A stretch of 64,000 bases of DNA from Amblyornis subalaris (Eukaryota > Chordata > Aves > Passeriformes > Ptilonorhynchidae), in contig JACAXG010000130.1 in assembly GCA_018881555.1 (NCBI GenBank), positions 716,079 to 780,078 of the forward strand. The letters are read 5' to 3'. Shown here piece after piece: positions 22,417 to 33,600 of the stretch. Position 1 is the first letter of the stretch, and every line of letters starts with the position of its first letter. A model generated the notes under the pieces. It had not been told where the DNA came from and made no database searches. It was given only the letters and a program-made list of their open reading frames with translations. Made by a program: the position numbers and the translations under genes.

Positions 22417-23379
22417 CCTGAGGCACAACCTTTGGAATAATCGAAGGGAANGAGCAGGAACTTCCCCCCACCCGGACCCCAGCTCCTGGTGCTGGGCANA
22501 GCCAGGACAGCTCCAGCCTGGAGCTACAGAGCTCGGGAAGAGGAGGGAAGGTGCAGCAGCGCTGGGGAGTGCAGCCTGGAGCAAAGAAAAACATTTATTG
22601 AGAAATATTATAANAGCAAATGACCCAGACACAGAGAAGGGATTTTTTTTTTTTATTTTTTGGGGGTTGTTTTCCTTTGAGTTCTCTCCAGTTGGCCTGG
22701 AGACCCCTGGCAGCAGCTGGGAAGCGAGGAGGGTTGGAGGCTGAGAGGCACATGAGCCCCAGACTGTTTGATTGCTCCAACATTTCTCCGAGATTAGCTT
22801 TGTCAGGGCGAGCACCAGCGAGGATAAATCACGTGGCTGGGGCTCAGCTCCGGCCAGGCTGCTCCAGGAAAAGGCAGGCTCCAAAGGGCTGAGGGGAGGG
22901 CAGCGAGCTGGGGCTGCGATGTCACACGGGAGACGGTCCCACCTCCGCGAGGAACAAAATCCGGGCGCTTGCCCCATCCCAAAAATCGCTGGCNTCACAG
23001 AGAGGAGCCAGATGTTCCTCCGGGTCAAAAGGACATTAAACCACTATTTTTACCTTAAAAAAAAGGAGCAGCTTAGAGGAGCCATCCGTTTTGTCAGTGC
23101 TGTTTGCAGAACCCAGGGATGAAAGTTAAGAGGAAAAAAAACCCCCCAAGTGCGACGGTGATCCTGAGCCCATCCGACTGCGCCGCTTTCTCCTCTCATT
23201 TATTTTGAAATCCTGAGCTGGGAGCAGGGGGAAGGTCCTTGGGTTGTTTCAGGAGAGCTCCCTGTGGCCAGAGCCTGCTGGAGAGGTCANGTCCCTGTGT
23301 CCTGCTGAGGGCCGGCACCAGGCTGGGCACATCCCGAGGGATCCGTGAGGGATCCCCTGCTCCATCCCAGGCGTTGCAA
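22417..23379. other. Unique noncoding sequence with a poly(T) run
   Basis: Contains a T-rich run at 22641-22662. The segment 22765-22860 ('cgagattagctttgtcaggg', 'aggataaatcacgtggc') looks like a possible conserved element, on texture only. No gene seen. Confidence 0.4.
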
Positions 23380-23632
23380 AGAATCCCAGAATATCCTGAG
23401 CTGGAAGGGAACCACAGGATCATCAACCCAGACACCCCAACAATCCCACCCTGTCCCTGGGAGCGTTGTCCAAACGCTCCTGCAGCTCCGGCAGCCTTGG
23501 GGTCAGGGCCATTCCCTGGGGGAATTCAGTGCCCCACCACCCTCTGGGGGAAAAGCCATTCCCTAATATCCACCCTAAACCTCCCTGGCACATCTGGCAA
23601 ACCTCTCCTTAAGGGAAGAGCCATCCCAAACT
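23380..23632 (-). repeat. CR1 LINE fragment, 3' end
   Basis: The + strand starts 'gaatcccagaatatcctgag' and runs through 'cctgggagcgttgtccaaac', 'cccaccaccctctggggg' and 'taatatccaccctaaacctc'. This is the reverse complement of the subfamily also present on + at 43.0 kb. Confidence 0.9.
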
Positions 23633-24714
23633 GGTTGGGATGACCAGCAGCAGGAAAACCCCCTCTGGCTGCGGAGGATCCACGCCGAGGTTCACCTTTC
23701 CCAGCACGTCCCAATCCCTCTGTTGTTGTTTTTGAGGGATTTCAGTCTAATTAAGCACCGTTTAATTACAGCACAGCTCTTCCTTTGCTGCTCCAGCCCC
23801 AGCCTGGGAGGGTTTTTTNTGGGGCCACGTGTAAGAACAATCTGCTGTTTGCAACTCGGTCCCAAGCAGCCCAGAACCAGGAATCGGCCTTGGGAAAGGG
23901 AAGAGAACACAGGGAATGTGGGTTGAACCCCGTTGTTTCCCCANCCAGCTGGGCCAGAGGCAGAGGATGGATCCTGGCGTGGGCACGGAGCATAATCTGG
24001 GACACTCTGCACTTTTCTGCCCACACCTCACCAGAGCTGAAAATTCTCCTAATTTCTCTAATTTTCCTGATTTTTTTCCCCATTTTTTCTGATTTTCCCA
24101 AGTCAGGAGCACCGATACAGGTAATGGGTCCGTGAGGTTGGAGCAGGGATAAAGCAACCCTGGATTTTGTGCAAATGACTTTTAAAATCTTTGCCCACCT
24201 TCCATGCACACCTTTACTTAAAACCAGTTTCTCTCTAAATATTGGAGAAGGAAAGATCAGTGATCCCAGGTGCACAGGGGAGATAAAACATCTGGAGGGA
24301 GAAGAAATTATTTTTTACACTGAAATTATGATTATTCTCAGTTTAACGTGAAAGAAAATAATTGATTTGCCCACATTCTGGGTCTTTGGGAATCTTGCCT
24401 TGCTCTNACCCCAAAATCATCCCCGGAACAGCCCCATGTCCCTGATCCTAAGGAGTGACCCCAAAAAAACCCCCAAGTTCCTAGAGGGACGTGATTTTCT
24501 GGGTGATTATATAAATAGCTGGGTTATATCACCTCGTGTCCCAGCTTAGAGATGACTCCAGCACAAAATGAAGCTAAATAGGTTAAGGATGCAGCTTTCC
24601 CTGGGGTGGGATGGTAGGAAAAGCTGCCTCGTGGGAAGCGGGACGTGCAGGAAAGGGAAGGACAGGATTTGGAAAGGAAAATGTTCATTAAATACGGAAG
24701 GATTCTCGGTGTTG
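23633..24714. other. Unique noncoding sequence
   Basis: No repeat or gene seen. The segment 23725-23770 carries 'tctaattaagcaccg' and 'tttaattacagc'. The T/C-rich segment 24040-24105 is low complexity. Confidence 0.4.
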
Positions 24715-24796
24715 TCCCGCGCAGGGCNGAGAGTCGGACTCGATCCTCGCGGGCCCTTTCCAGTCCGGGATATTTTAGGATTCCGTGATTCAAAGA
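24715..24796 (+). repeat. CR1 LINE fragment, tail
   Basis: 'gtcggactcgatcctcgcgg', 'gccctttccagtccggga' and 'aggattccgtgattc' match the CR1 3' tail. Everything upstream is lost. Confidence 0.75.
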
Positions 24797-25291
24797 GTGC
24801 TTGAACAGCGAAAATAAAAATGATTTTCTGTTCTGGGGACTCTCCACTGACAAAGCGAGGAAGTATCCCACCTTCTGGAAGCGTGGGGCAGCCTTTTCCT
24901 TGGGAAACGTGGNATCATCCCTCCACAGCTCCTGCATCCCGGCGCAGCTCCATGGGAGCTCAGCCAAAAAATCCTTCCTGATGTTTAAGATGCTGCGAAA
25001 ATCAATGTTTTCCCTTGTGTTCAGACAGGAGGAACTCAGAGTTGCTCTGTCATTTGAAACACAGATTTTAGGCGCCAGAGCTGACCTGAATAGGAAGATC
25101 CAGGATCTGTATTTGGGACAGGTTTTTTTTTTCAAGGACAGGCTGGGATTCGGAGCCGGCCCCCCCGGGGAGAAGCTCCACTTAATTCCAAGGGCTCCTC
25201 CCGGACTTTGCTCACACGTCATTCCCACGTTGGCTCTGCAGAGATCTTTTCATCGGGTATGAAAAGAGAGCAAAGAGCTCTCTATTTACGG

Positions 25292-25341
25292 AAATGTAAG
25301 AAATGTAAGAAATGTAAGAAATGTGAGAAATGTAAGAAATG
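25292..25341. repeat. 9-bp minisatellite (AAATGTAAG), 5.5 copies
   Basis: Five full units and half of a sixth. The fourth unit has one A-to-G change. Confidence 0.95.
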
Positions 25342-26819
25342 AGCGGTTTTCAGAGACCTACATTTTTCCAGGCAGGAATGCCGAGGAGGAGAGCCTGGAA
25401 CCACGGGCAGGGTTCGTGGAACATCCTCCTGGGAGCCATCCTCACGCCATTCCTGAAATCCAGCTGGGGAATCTCTTGGAGAAACAGCACCGAGGACCAC
25501 CANAACCTGCTCTTTAACGAGGTGGTTTATTCCTTCTGGGAATTCAATCCAAATTATTGTATTTGCTCTTATCTGTTCCTCTTGGTGATCAGCCCAGTGT
25601 GAGGCAGGGAGAAACAGGGAGCAGCGGGGGAATTGTTAGGATTTGTGCGTGGAAGGTTCTGGGTGCTGGAAAATAGTTGGAGATATCNAAACGCGAGAAG
25701 CACTCGATGGGATTTGCCTCTCTGGCTGGCAGAACCTCTCCCGAATATTCCAGCCTGGCTGTGAATCACCCCGGAGGAAATGATGGATTTCAGGCCACGC
25801 CGCGCGTTGCCCTGGATCCTTCGCAGCTCGTTTGGCCGAGCCATTATTCCATATTCTTTGTTTCGGGCGGGATGAGGAAAAAAAAAAAATAGGTGATTGA
25901 ATCGTTTCCCCTTATCTCCAAGTTATCCCGGCAAATGCTCGCCCAACTGTCTCGGGAATGAGTGACTGCATCCAGTTATTGTGCTCGGGGAGCCCGTGGG
26001 TGGCTATTCCAGCACATTCAGGGCTTGGTTTTTTTTTTCCCTATAATTCTCCTTTTCAAACATTTCACAAGCGCTCCGGAGNGGGGAGGTTCCCAGCCTC
26101 CCACTGCCTTTGGAAGAGCCCAGCCGGAGCCCAGAGCGTTTCTATTTGCAGGGACTCCGATCGTGCTTGATTTGAAGGAGGACAAGATGAGAANAGGGGG
26201 ATAATGGGAAAGGTGGGAAGAGCTGGCTGGTGTTGTACAGGCAGGAAAAGGTGTCTCGGAGCTGCCGGAAAATCCCTGCCTGATCCTCGTCTGCAGCCCC
26301 ACGGAGGAGGGAAATGCCACGTGGGGCAGCAGGGGAGGGAAAACTCTGCTTTGATGTTTCTTGCCTTCGCTTCCGGCGTATTCCTGAAGGGTTGGAGCGT
26401 TTTCCCTGCAAAGCAGCTCCTGGCGTCTCCCGGTGAACCCCGGTGACACCCCGTGATGGGCAGCGTTTGTGGCTGNGNTTANGGAGAAAATGGGAAAAAT
26501 CAGAGGCTGAGATTCCCCCCTGGAGCAGCTGCTTGTTCTTGTCTCAGCTCGACTTCAAATCTCCTTGTGGGGCATTGCCATTCCCTTTCTTTTCCCCTCC
26601 TTTCTCCNTAAGTTACTCCACACTCCTCCCAGCTGACTTGTGCCATCCCTTTGGCACCCCACGGACCAAACCCTCCTGCCAAGGCACTTCCCAAGCTTTG
26701 CAATTCTATCCCTCAACTTTTTAAATCCTTCTCCTTGTCCCTTCGCAAACAGCTCCTCTGGGCAGCCCTTTCCTGTCACCTGAACCTCTCCCACAGTGAT
26801 CCCATCCNGCTCCACTGAA

Positions 26820-27010
26820 AAATCCCATTAGAATTCCTGCTTTCCTTGCCGGGCATCGAGCTCGTAGTTTAAATTATTTTTCCTCCATAATGGCCTAATC
26901 CTTTCTCTTATCAGCCCAGCAGATTAATTTTCCCCAGCGTGGTTGGTGCCTTGTCTTCCACCTAATTATCTGGAGACAAATTTTGCTCCCGGCTGAGCGC
27001 GGGCTTGGAA
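26820..27010. promoter_or_regulatory. Candidate conserved noncoding element
   Basis: An AT-rich block with 'tagtttaaattatttttcc', 'ttatcagcccagcagattaa' (GATA-type plus TAAT core) and 'cacctaattatctggag'. It stands out against surrounding sequence full of 'ttccc' words. Chosen on texture. Confidence 0.25.
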
Positions 27011-28281
27011 TTAACGGCGGGAAAAGCCCTAAAGTGAAGCCCTGCTTTGGGAAAATCTCCCTTCTATCCCTCCCCTCCACAAAGCTCCGGGATAACTTTG
27101 TGCCAATGCAGCCCCAGGAGCTTGAAACACTCTGGAAAAGCAAACCCACCACTTGGATTTCCCTGGGATAATCCTCTCACTGCATGGAATTCCCTTAAGG
27201 CATCGTTCACCTGGAAGCCCAGAGCAGTCCCTCCAGACCTGTTGTGTTTCACCCAGCCTAGAACAGGAATTCCATGTCATTTTTAAAATCCTGCCTCCGT
27301 TTGAGGCCAGAAACTTTTCCAAGGCCTCTGGTAAATATTTCCCAGGGTCCTCCTGTGTAAAGCCTGAGCAATTCCAGGCTCTGCTGGCCAAATTCCCTCC
27401 TGCGTTATCCCTGTGGACACAGAGCGGTCCCGGCACAGGCGGCGGCCTCGGGAAGTCCTCGGCTTCAATTTGTGCTCCCTGCTCCCCTTGGGATCTGTTT
27501 GGGATCAGAGGGATGATTCCACGTCCTGGAAGAGTGAATCCACCTGCTGGGAGGAGGCCTGGGATTCCCTGGATGATCGGTGAGCGCTNCGTGTGTTGAG
27601 CCAGCCAGGCACATCCTACAATGCAGGGAAACACCCCCACTAATTAACATCCCAATTAACANCCTCCTGATTCTTAATGAGCACTCGAGACGCAATAAAT
27701 CCCTTTATATCCTCNTTTTTTTCCCACTTAAAATGACCCTGTGGATCTTGGATCATGCCCCACTACACACAGAGCGTGGCAAACCCACAACCAGCGACGT
27801 GGAGAAATTAATATCCTAATCCCATAAAGATTTTTAAATGTTACCTTAAGCTGCTGAGAATGGATTATGGACTCAGAAACCAATCCCCGTTTTCCCCTAA
27901 ATAAATGTTAAAATGGGAGAAATACGTCTGGTGTGGGGCGGGGAATTGATGTTCCATTCCTGACTTCCATGGGAATATTTCTTGGCTCCTGACACCTCGT
28001 GAAGTTATTTAGCAACATCCCGANTTATTTGCCTGCCCAGCGACCACAGAAATTCTTAAAATTAAGTAGAGAAAGAGAAAAATAAAAATAGGCATTGATC
28101 AGCCTCCCTGCAGGAAGGGACACACCGAGGAAATGCGAAATATGGGATAACAGGGGGTTGGAACACAGAGCAAATTCCAAAAATGTGTGTGAGTTCCACA
28201 GGGGATAAACATCCAATTATCCCACTCGTGGTGGGTGTGCTATGGCCCTGTCTGACATCTTCACATTTTGTCTCCAGAGAG

Positions 28282-28920
28282 AGAATCTCCAGCCCTTGGA
28301 GCATCTCCATGGCCTCCTCTGGGCTCACTCCAGCAGCTTCTCTGGGCAACCTGTGCNAGGGCCTCCCCACCCTCACAGCCAGGAATTCCTTCCNGATATC
28401 CCACCTAACCCTGCCCTCTGGCANTGGGAAGCCATTCCCNGTGTCCTGCCGCTCCATGCCTTGTCCCAAGTCCCTCTCCAGCTCTCCTGGAGCCCCTTTA
28501 GGCCCTGGAAGGGGCTCTGAGCTCTCCCTGAAGCCTTCTCTTTTCCAGGTGAACATTCCCAGCTCTCCCAGCCTGGCTCCCAGCCCTTGGAGCATCTCCG
28601 TGGCCTCCTCTGGACTCTCTCCAGCAGCTNCANGTCCTTCCCGTGCTGGGACCCCAGGGACCAAGTGGGGTCTTACCTGAGTGGGGCAGAATCCCCCTTT
28701 TCCTGCTGCCCACCCTGTGGGATCAGCCCAGGATTTGGGGTTTTCNGGCTGCCAGTCTGGGACATGTCCTCAACCAACAGCTCCAGATCCTTCTCCTCTG
28801 GGCTGTTCTCCATCCCTTCTCCACCAGCCTGGATTTGGGCTGGGATTGCCTGTGCAGGACCCTGCACTTGCATGAGCTTCACACGGACCCACCTCTCCTT
28901 GTCCCTCTGGATATCAGGAG
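28282..28920 (-). repeat. CR1 LINE, longest copy in the window, mosaic 3' end
   Basis: On the - strand it begins within ORF2 (near 28920), passes 'ggattctgccccactc', the ORF2 end and 'ggggctccaggagagctgg', and reaches 'aggttgcccagagaagct' near 28335. There it joins a second copy of an internal CR1 segment (28290-28339) that also occurs in normal position at 28579-28628. A normal CR1 3' tail is missing. Confidence 0.9.
28670..28920 (-). pseudogene. CR1 ORF2 remnant
   Basis: In the - strand frame that opens near 28960, 'DIQRDKERW', 'SPEEKDLELLVEDMSQ' and 'KTPNPGLIP' line up with the CR1 ORF2 region downstream of the reverse transcriptase, with a small internal deletion after 'EDMSQ'. No catalytic YADD-type motif is present. 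A decayed retrotransposon fragment. Confidence 0.75.
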
Positions 28921-29079
28921 CTGCCCCTCCACCCCCAAAACTACAAACAGCTCTATCCACCCACCAAATTCCTATTTATTATTCTCTTTTATCGCCCAGA
29001 AACGGGTTTCAAGCTGAATAAACCCCTCCAAAGGAAATGTTTTCTCTCCCAACAGNAGTGGCGGAGCAGGACAGGACCC

Positions 29080-29480
29080 ATTAGCCCTGGATTGCTGCGC
29101 AGGCCATAAAAGAGTTTTATGGGGAAAGGTCCGTGCGGGGCAAAGCCAAATGATTGCTGAGCAGCCCGGGAGGCCTGTCAGGTCCTTTCTGAAAACAAAC
29201 CATCCCCACGTGCACAATTAGGCCGGCTGGATCGTCGCGCCACGAGCGAGAAGCGCGATCCCGCCTCGGAATGCCTTCACGGCCTTTTAATTCCAGCGGG
29301 CCGGCGGGGCGGGGGGGGAAGGAGCGTGTTAGCATGAAAGGAATGTGTTTTTTTAATCACCTCTAAAAATAACATTTATATAACCACCTACCCCGACGTT
29401 TTGCATGGGCCGGCGGCCTCGCTCAGCTGTGTGGAAATATGCGAGCGCGGCGGGGTTCGGGCGGATTTGGTTTCCTGAGG
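29080..29480. promoter_or_regulatory. Candidate regulatory element, GC-rich with AT-rich core
   Basis: Contains CpG-rich segments (29230-29320 and 29400-29460) around an AT-rich core with 'tttttttaatcacc' and CTAAAAATAA (29363-29372, an exact MEF2 consensus). Unlike the CR1-rich flanks it has no repeat. MEF2 consensus matches occur about as often as chance predicts in 64 kb, so this is weak support. Confidence 0.3.
29298..29318 (+). other. Potential G-quadruplex
   Basis: G-runs of 3, 4 and 8 separated by CCGGC and C. The last run can supply two tracts, so four G3 tracts with short loops are available. Confidence 0.5.
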
Positions 29481-29615
29481 AGAGGGTTGCAGAAGGAGAA
29501 CTTTGGAGGCAAAGAGGGAAGTCGCAGTGGTTTCTGCTCTGGTTAAAAGAAATGATAAAAAACGTGTTCTTCAGCAGGTCAGTGAGGGCCGGTGCCTGGG
29601 ATAATTCAGTCGTGG

Positions 29616-29828
29616 AATCATGGAACGGTTTGGGTTGGAAGGGACCTTAAAATCCATCTCATTCCATCCGTGCCAGGGGCAGGGACACCTTCCACTAGAC
29701 CCTGGAAGTGTCCAAGGCCAGGTTGGATACTTGGAGCAACCTGGGATAGTGGNAGGTGTCTCTGCCCATGGTAGGGATGGAATGAGATGATCGTNAAGGC
29801 CCCATCCAACCCAAACCATTCCATGATT
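29616..29828. repeat. Inverted pair of CR1 3' ends
   Basis: 29616-29697 is a CR1 3' end on the - strand and 29747-29828 is the same CR1 part on the + strand, separated by 49 bp that is itself CR1 body ('ggaagtgtccaaggccagg'). About 69 of 82 positions pair. The tails point outward, so the piece can fold into a long hairpin. The CR1-like flanks extend to about 29607 and 29836. Confidence 0.9.
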
Positions 29829-29835
29829 CCGTGAT

Positions 29836-30661
29836 TTATCCAAGGATAAGGGGCAGCACAAGGCAAGGCTTTGCTTGGAGCCCCTCCTGGTGCGACGCTG
29901 CTGCCTCCAAGGAGCATTTCTGAGCTCTCCCTGCTCTCTNCTGACTTTCTACAAATCTTCTGTTACCGAGAGGGATACTGCAGTTATGTCAACATCCATT
30001 ATTTATCTGTTACGGCCCTTGGAACTGGAGGAGAGCTCCTGGATTGCCATTATTCCGTGTCTAAATTAATCATGGAGCATAAAATCAGTCCCCATTTCTG
30101 CCATGTGAAAAAAAGAGATGTAAAAATAGCACCCGGGGTGTGGAGATTTCATGCCGTGTTCCCTGGGTGGGAGCGATCCAGGCATCCTGCTTTTTCCTCC
30201 AGGCTTGTGAAATATTTATGGCTTTTTTTTTTTTTTTTTAAGGAAAAAAAACCTCTCTTAAAATTATCTGCCTCCTCCAGAGAAAGTNGTTCCCTGATCC
30301 AGTCATGGACTCCCCCACCACGGGGAGGACGGCAGAATCCCATCCGTGTGCAGCTTCCCATCCACGGGCAGCATCCAATTCCACATGTCCTGCATCCCAC
30401 GGCAGGGCTGGGACAGGGATCTCTTCCTGGGGGCAGCCAGGAGCCTCTGACATCTTTCTGGGAATGTTTGCACGGAACTGACAACAGAATTCCAAAGGGC
30501 AACAGGGAAGTGCGACGTGGGGAGCTCCGGGAGGGCTCTGACAGCCTCCTCCAGGCACATCCCTGCTGGATTTTAACATGGATTGTCACTTCTCCAAACN
30601 CAAACGGTCCCTGCCATCCCCATGCAGGGAATGGAGCTGGCTGGGGGCTGNGATTCACCTC
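29836..30661. other. Unique noncoding sequence with a poly(T) run
   Basis: A T run at about 30221-30239 is followed by an A run. No gene or other repeat recognised. Confidence 0.45.
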
Positions 30662-31035
30662 CAAGCACTTCATGGAATCCCAGCATGGTTTGGGTTGGAA
30701 GGGACCTTGAATCCCATCCCGTTCCCACCCCCTGCCATGGGCAGAGACACCTTCCGCTATCCCAGGGTGCTCCAACCTGGCCTTGGACACTTCCAGGGAT
30801 CCAGGGGCAGCCACAGCTTCTCTGGGCAACCTGTGCCAGGGCCTCCCCACCCTCCCAGCCAGGAATTCCTTCCCAGTATCCCATCTAACCCAGCCCTCTG
30901 GCAGTGGGAAGCCATTCCCTCTGTTCTGTCCCTCCATGCCTTGTCCCAAGTCCCTCTCCATCTCTCCTGGAGCCCCTTTAGGCACTGGCAGGGGCTCTGA
31001 GGTTTCCCTGGAGCCTTCTCTTCTCCGGGCATCAC
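30662..31035 (-). repeat. CR1 LINE fragment, 3' end
   Basis: The + strand starts with the tail complement 'ggtttgggttggaagggacc' and continues through 'cctgccatgggcagagacac', 'cttggacacttccagggatc', 'ctctgggcaacctgtgcc' and 'ctggagccccttta' to 'ggagccttctcttctcc'. The whole 3' body is present and ORF2 is absent. Confidence 0.95.
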
Positions 31036-32025
31036 CCACAATTCCATGTGTTGCTCTGGTCCAGCACCAGGATTTGGGAGACAGCATGGGAAGAAGGCAG
31101 GGAGGGGTAAGAAAATAAGATCTTTGAAACAATTCTTTCCCTGCACTGGTTTTTGAGCACTTTTGGGATTTGATTTGAGCCTGGATCACCGCAGAAGCCA
31201 AAGCCACCCCTCAGCCTCCTCACACCCTTCTAAGTGAGGATATTCCTGTGGGAATATCCTGGTGATATCCTGCAATATCCCAGCTCAGCCCNCTCCAGCT
31301 AATAATAACTGGCCTCGCTTCCCCTCCGGCGAGCGTGGCTGGGAGGAGGAACTTCTCCCAGCTTTAAATAACCTCCTGGATTCCCCCCTCCNGACTCGTG
31401 ATCCAGCTGGGAGCAGCTTTCCTGTTTGTTTGTTTGTTCCTTTTTCCTCGCCAGGATTGTAGGGAGGAAGAGATCTGGCTCCTGCCTTCCTGAGGAGCTC
31501 GGGGCTGGGCTTGGAGAGGAATTACTCAGGGAATTAAAGTTCAGGGCACTTTTACTGGGGGGTTTTGTCCTGGGCTTCCACGGGGTCACAGCTGATGATA
31601 GGCACAGGTTCAAATCCACCTTTTCCAAGCAGCTCACAGCCCCAAAAGTGGCCAGGAGAAAGGAGGGTGTGGAAATCCAAGGAGAGCATTTTTAACCTTC
31701 TCTTTTCTCCTGATTTTTTGGAGCAAAAAGCCTTTGGACCCAAGGAGGGAGGGTGGTGGTGGGACCTCTGCCTCAGCGTTCTCTGCCTCAGGAGCTGTGC
31801 TTTGGGGTTTTGAACAAAAAATCCCTGGAGTTGCCTCTCTCCTGGAGGTGTTGGCTCCTTCCCCATCCCAGCGGGAGCTCTGGGGGATTCGATGTGTTCC
31901 TCGGTGGTTTCTGGAAAGCAGCTCTGACATCGGCTTGGCACGGGCTGGGAATGCAGAGGCTGGAGCCTCCAGCTGCGAGGATGGTTTGGATAAACCATCG
32001 GCCAACAACCGGCCCAGGGGCAGCA

Positions 32026-32075
32026 CTGCCTGACCATCCCAGGGCATTCCCTGCCTGACCATCCCGGGGCATTCC
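32026..32075. repeat. 25-bp tandem duplication
   Basis: Two adjacent copies of a unit starting 'ctgcctgaccatccc', differing at one base (A/G). Confidence 0.9.
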
Positions 32076-32559
32076 CTGGATCCCACCCCCTCCCCTCCCA
32101 CATCCCGGCCGTGCCCGAGCTCAGCCGAGGTTTTCCCGTCCACCACACAGCCGAGACCTTCCCGGGGGTGAAATTCCTNGCGCCGTGGTGCTGGAAGTGA
32201 GCTGTTTGCAGCAGGGCTGGCAGGGGGCTCGGGCAGCTCCTGCCTTTCCCGAGCCCGGGATGCTGCGCTTCCAGCGCTGATGGATGGCCCCTCCTGACGG
32301 AGCCNCGGCCTGAGCTCGGCCAGATGTGAGATTAATTTATTGCACCTGTCCAAACAGAAAATATTCCCGCTTTCCCGGTGTTCCAGCTGGATGGAGAGGC
32401 CTGGCTGTGCCACGCTCGGATGACCTTGGCACAGCCCGGTGGGTCTGTCCCCCCTGGGGATGAGGGCATCCAATGAAACACAGCCCAAAATCCAGGTCCT
32501 CGGACCAGGAGGCCGAGCTGGGATGTGCAGAGGGAAAGGATCCAAGCTCTGCTCCAGCT

Positions 32560-32870
32560 GAGCGGGGAGAAGCAGCAGAACAGCTCGCGTTGTAATTAAT
32601 AAGGAAATAATTTGGCGCGGAGCATCCCGACGCGGCCGATCCCGCACTGCGGCACCGCATCCCGCGGCAGGAGCGCGGCAGGGAACGCTTCCAGCTGCAA
32701 GGAGCGGGGCAGGAGGGATGAGCAGCCACCAGCGAGCGCCGGGCCAAAAGCGAGACTTCAAATTCCCGGCGAGTTCAGCGGGAATTTGGCCTGATTAAAG
32801 CTCGAGCCGCGGCCCAGGAATTTCTGCGTCCGCCGCAATCCAGCGCGGGAGCTTGGGAGCAATCTGTTTC
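32560..32870. promoter_or_regulatory. CpG-rich block, candidate regulatory element
   Basis: CpG-rich sequence with an embedded 'gttgtaattaataaggaaat' segment. No promoter element such as a TATA box can be placed with confidence. Confidence 0.25.
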
Positions 32871-33040
32871 CCTGGATGGAGGCTTCTCTTGGAGGGAATT
32901 CAAGTTTATTCCATTAGAAAGGGGTTTTAGCCTTCCCTTTTTGTGGTGGTGGGAAAGAAAAACCAGTGGGCTCCCCCTGAGCCAGGACAGCTCAAATCTC
33001 GCCTCGTTTTAACCTTTTCTCCTGAAGGGAAAAGGATAAA

Positions 33041-33107
33041 GGACTTCAGACTCGATCAAGGACTTCAGACTCGATCAAGGACTTCAGACTCGATCAAGGA
33101 CTTCAGA
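33041..33107. repeat. 19-bp minisatellite, 3.5 perfect copies
   Basis: Units at 33041-33059, 33060-33078 and 33079-33097 plus ten bases of a fourth. The unit is GGACTTCAGACTCGATCAA, with no mismatch between copies. Confidence 0.97.
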
Positions 33108-33481
33108 AATTGTTGCTCCTTGTAATGAGGGCCAAAGGATCTCTGGGAAGTGAAAGAGGAGCATAATTAGGTGGGCACCTTCCTTTTGCCAGGTCAAGAA
33201 AATTGGAAAATTCAGCTGGAATTTCAAAGGGAGGAGCGATGAGAGGGAGGTGAACCCCTGACCCTGTAATTGCAAACNAGAGCTCTGCAGAAGGTGGGTG
33301 GCACGAGAAAAATGAGAATTAAAAGGGCTGAAAGCCACTGGACGTGGTCTGAAATAGCTCAGTCTTGAGGAATTACAAAAAACCCGAGGAATTACAAAAA
33401 AAAAACAAGGAAGAGTTTGGTTTGGGGAGATGGGGACGATCACCAGGAAAAGTGAAAAGCTGCGGGAGTTGATCCTGGAAT

Positions 33482-33600
33482 TCTGCAGGCAGTGCCACAT
33501 CCATGGGTTTTTTGAAGACTTTAGAGACCCCCACCGNCCTGGGCAGTCCATGCCAATACCCAACCACCCCTTCAGTGAAGAAATTTTTCNTAACTTCAGG
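33482..33600 (-). repeat. CR1 LINE fragment
   Basis: The + strand reads 'gtgccacatccatgggtttt', 'ctgggcagtccatgcc' and 'caccccttcagtgaagaaat', the reverse complement of the middle of a CR1 3' end. The tail (left end) is missing. Confidence 0.8.

Larger units (their letters stand above)
24797..28281. other. 3.5-kb unique noncoding stretch
   Basis: No CR1 recognised and no convincing gene. The minisatellite at 25.29 kb and the motif-rich block at 26.8-27.0 kb are listed separately. Confidence 0.45.
31036..33040. other. 2-kb unique noncoding stretch
   Basis: Holds the longest open frame of the window (- strand, 31634-32761, 375 codons). It has no recognisable domain, contains N-interrupted codons, crosses a tandem duplication and lies in GC-rich sequence where stop codons are rare. 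I do not call it a gene. Confidence 0.45.

Noticed and set aside
25292..25341. CRISPR-like array (9-bp repeats)
   Set aside because: Units are directly adjacent without spacers. This is a eukaryotic minisatellite.
31634..32761. 375-codon open frame on the - strand with a hydrophobic start resembling a signal peptide
   Set aside because: No recognisable domain, codons interrupted by Ns, passes through a 25-bp tandem duplication, and lies in GC-rich DNA where long chance frames are common.
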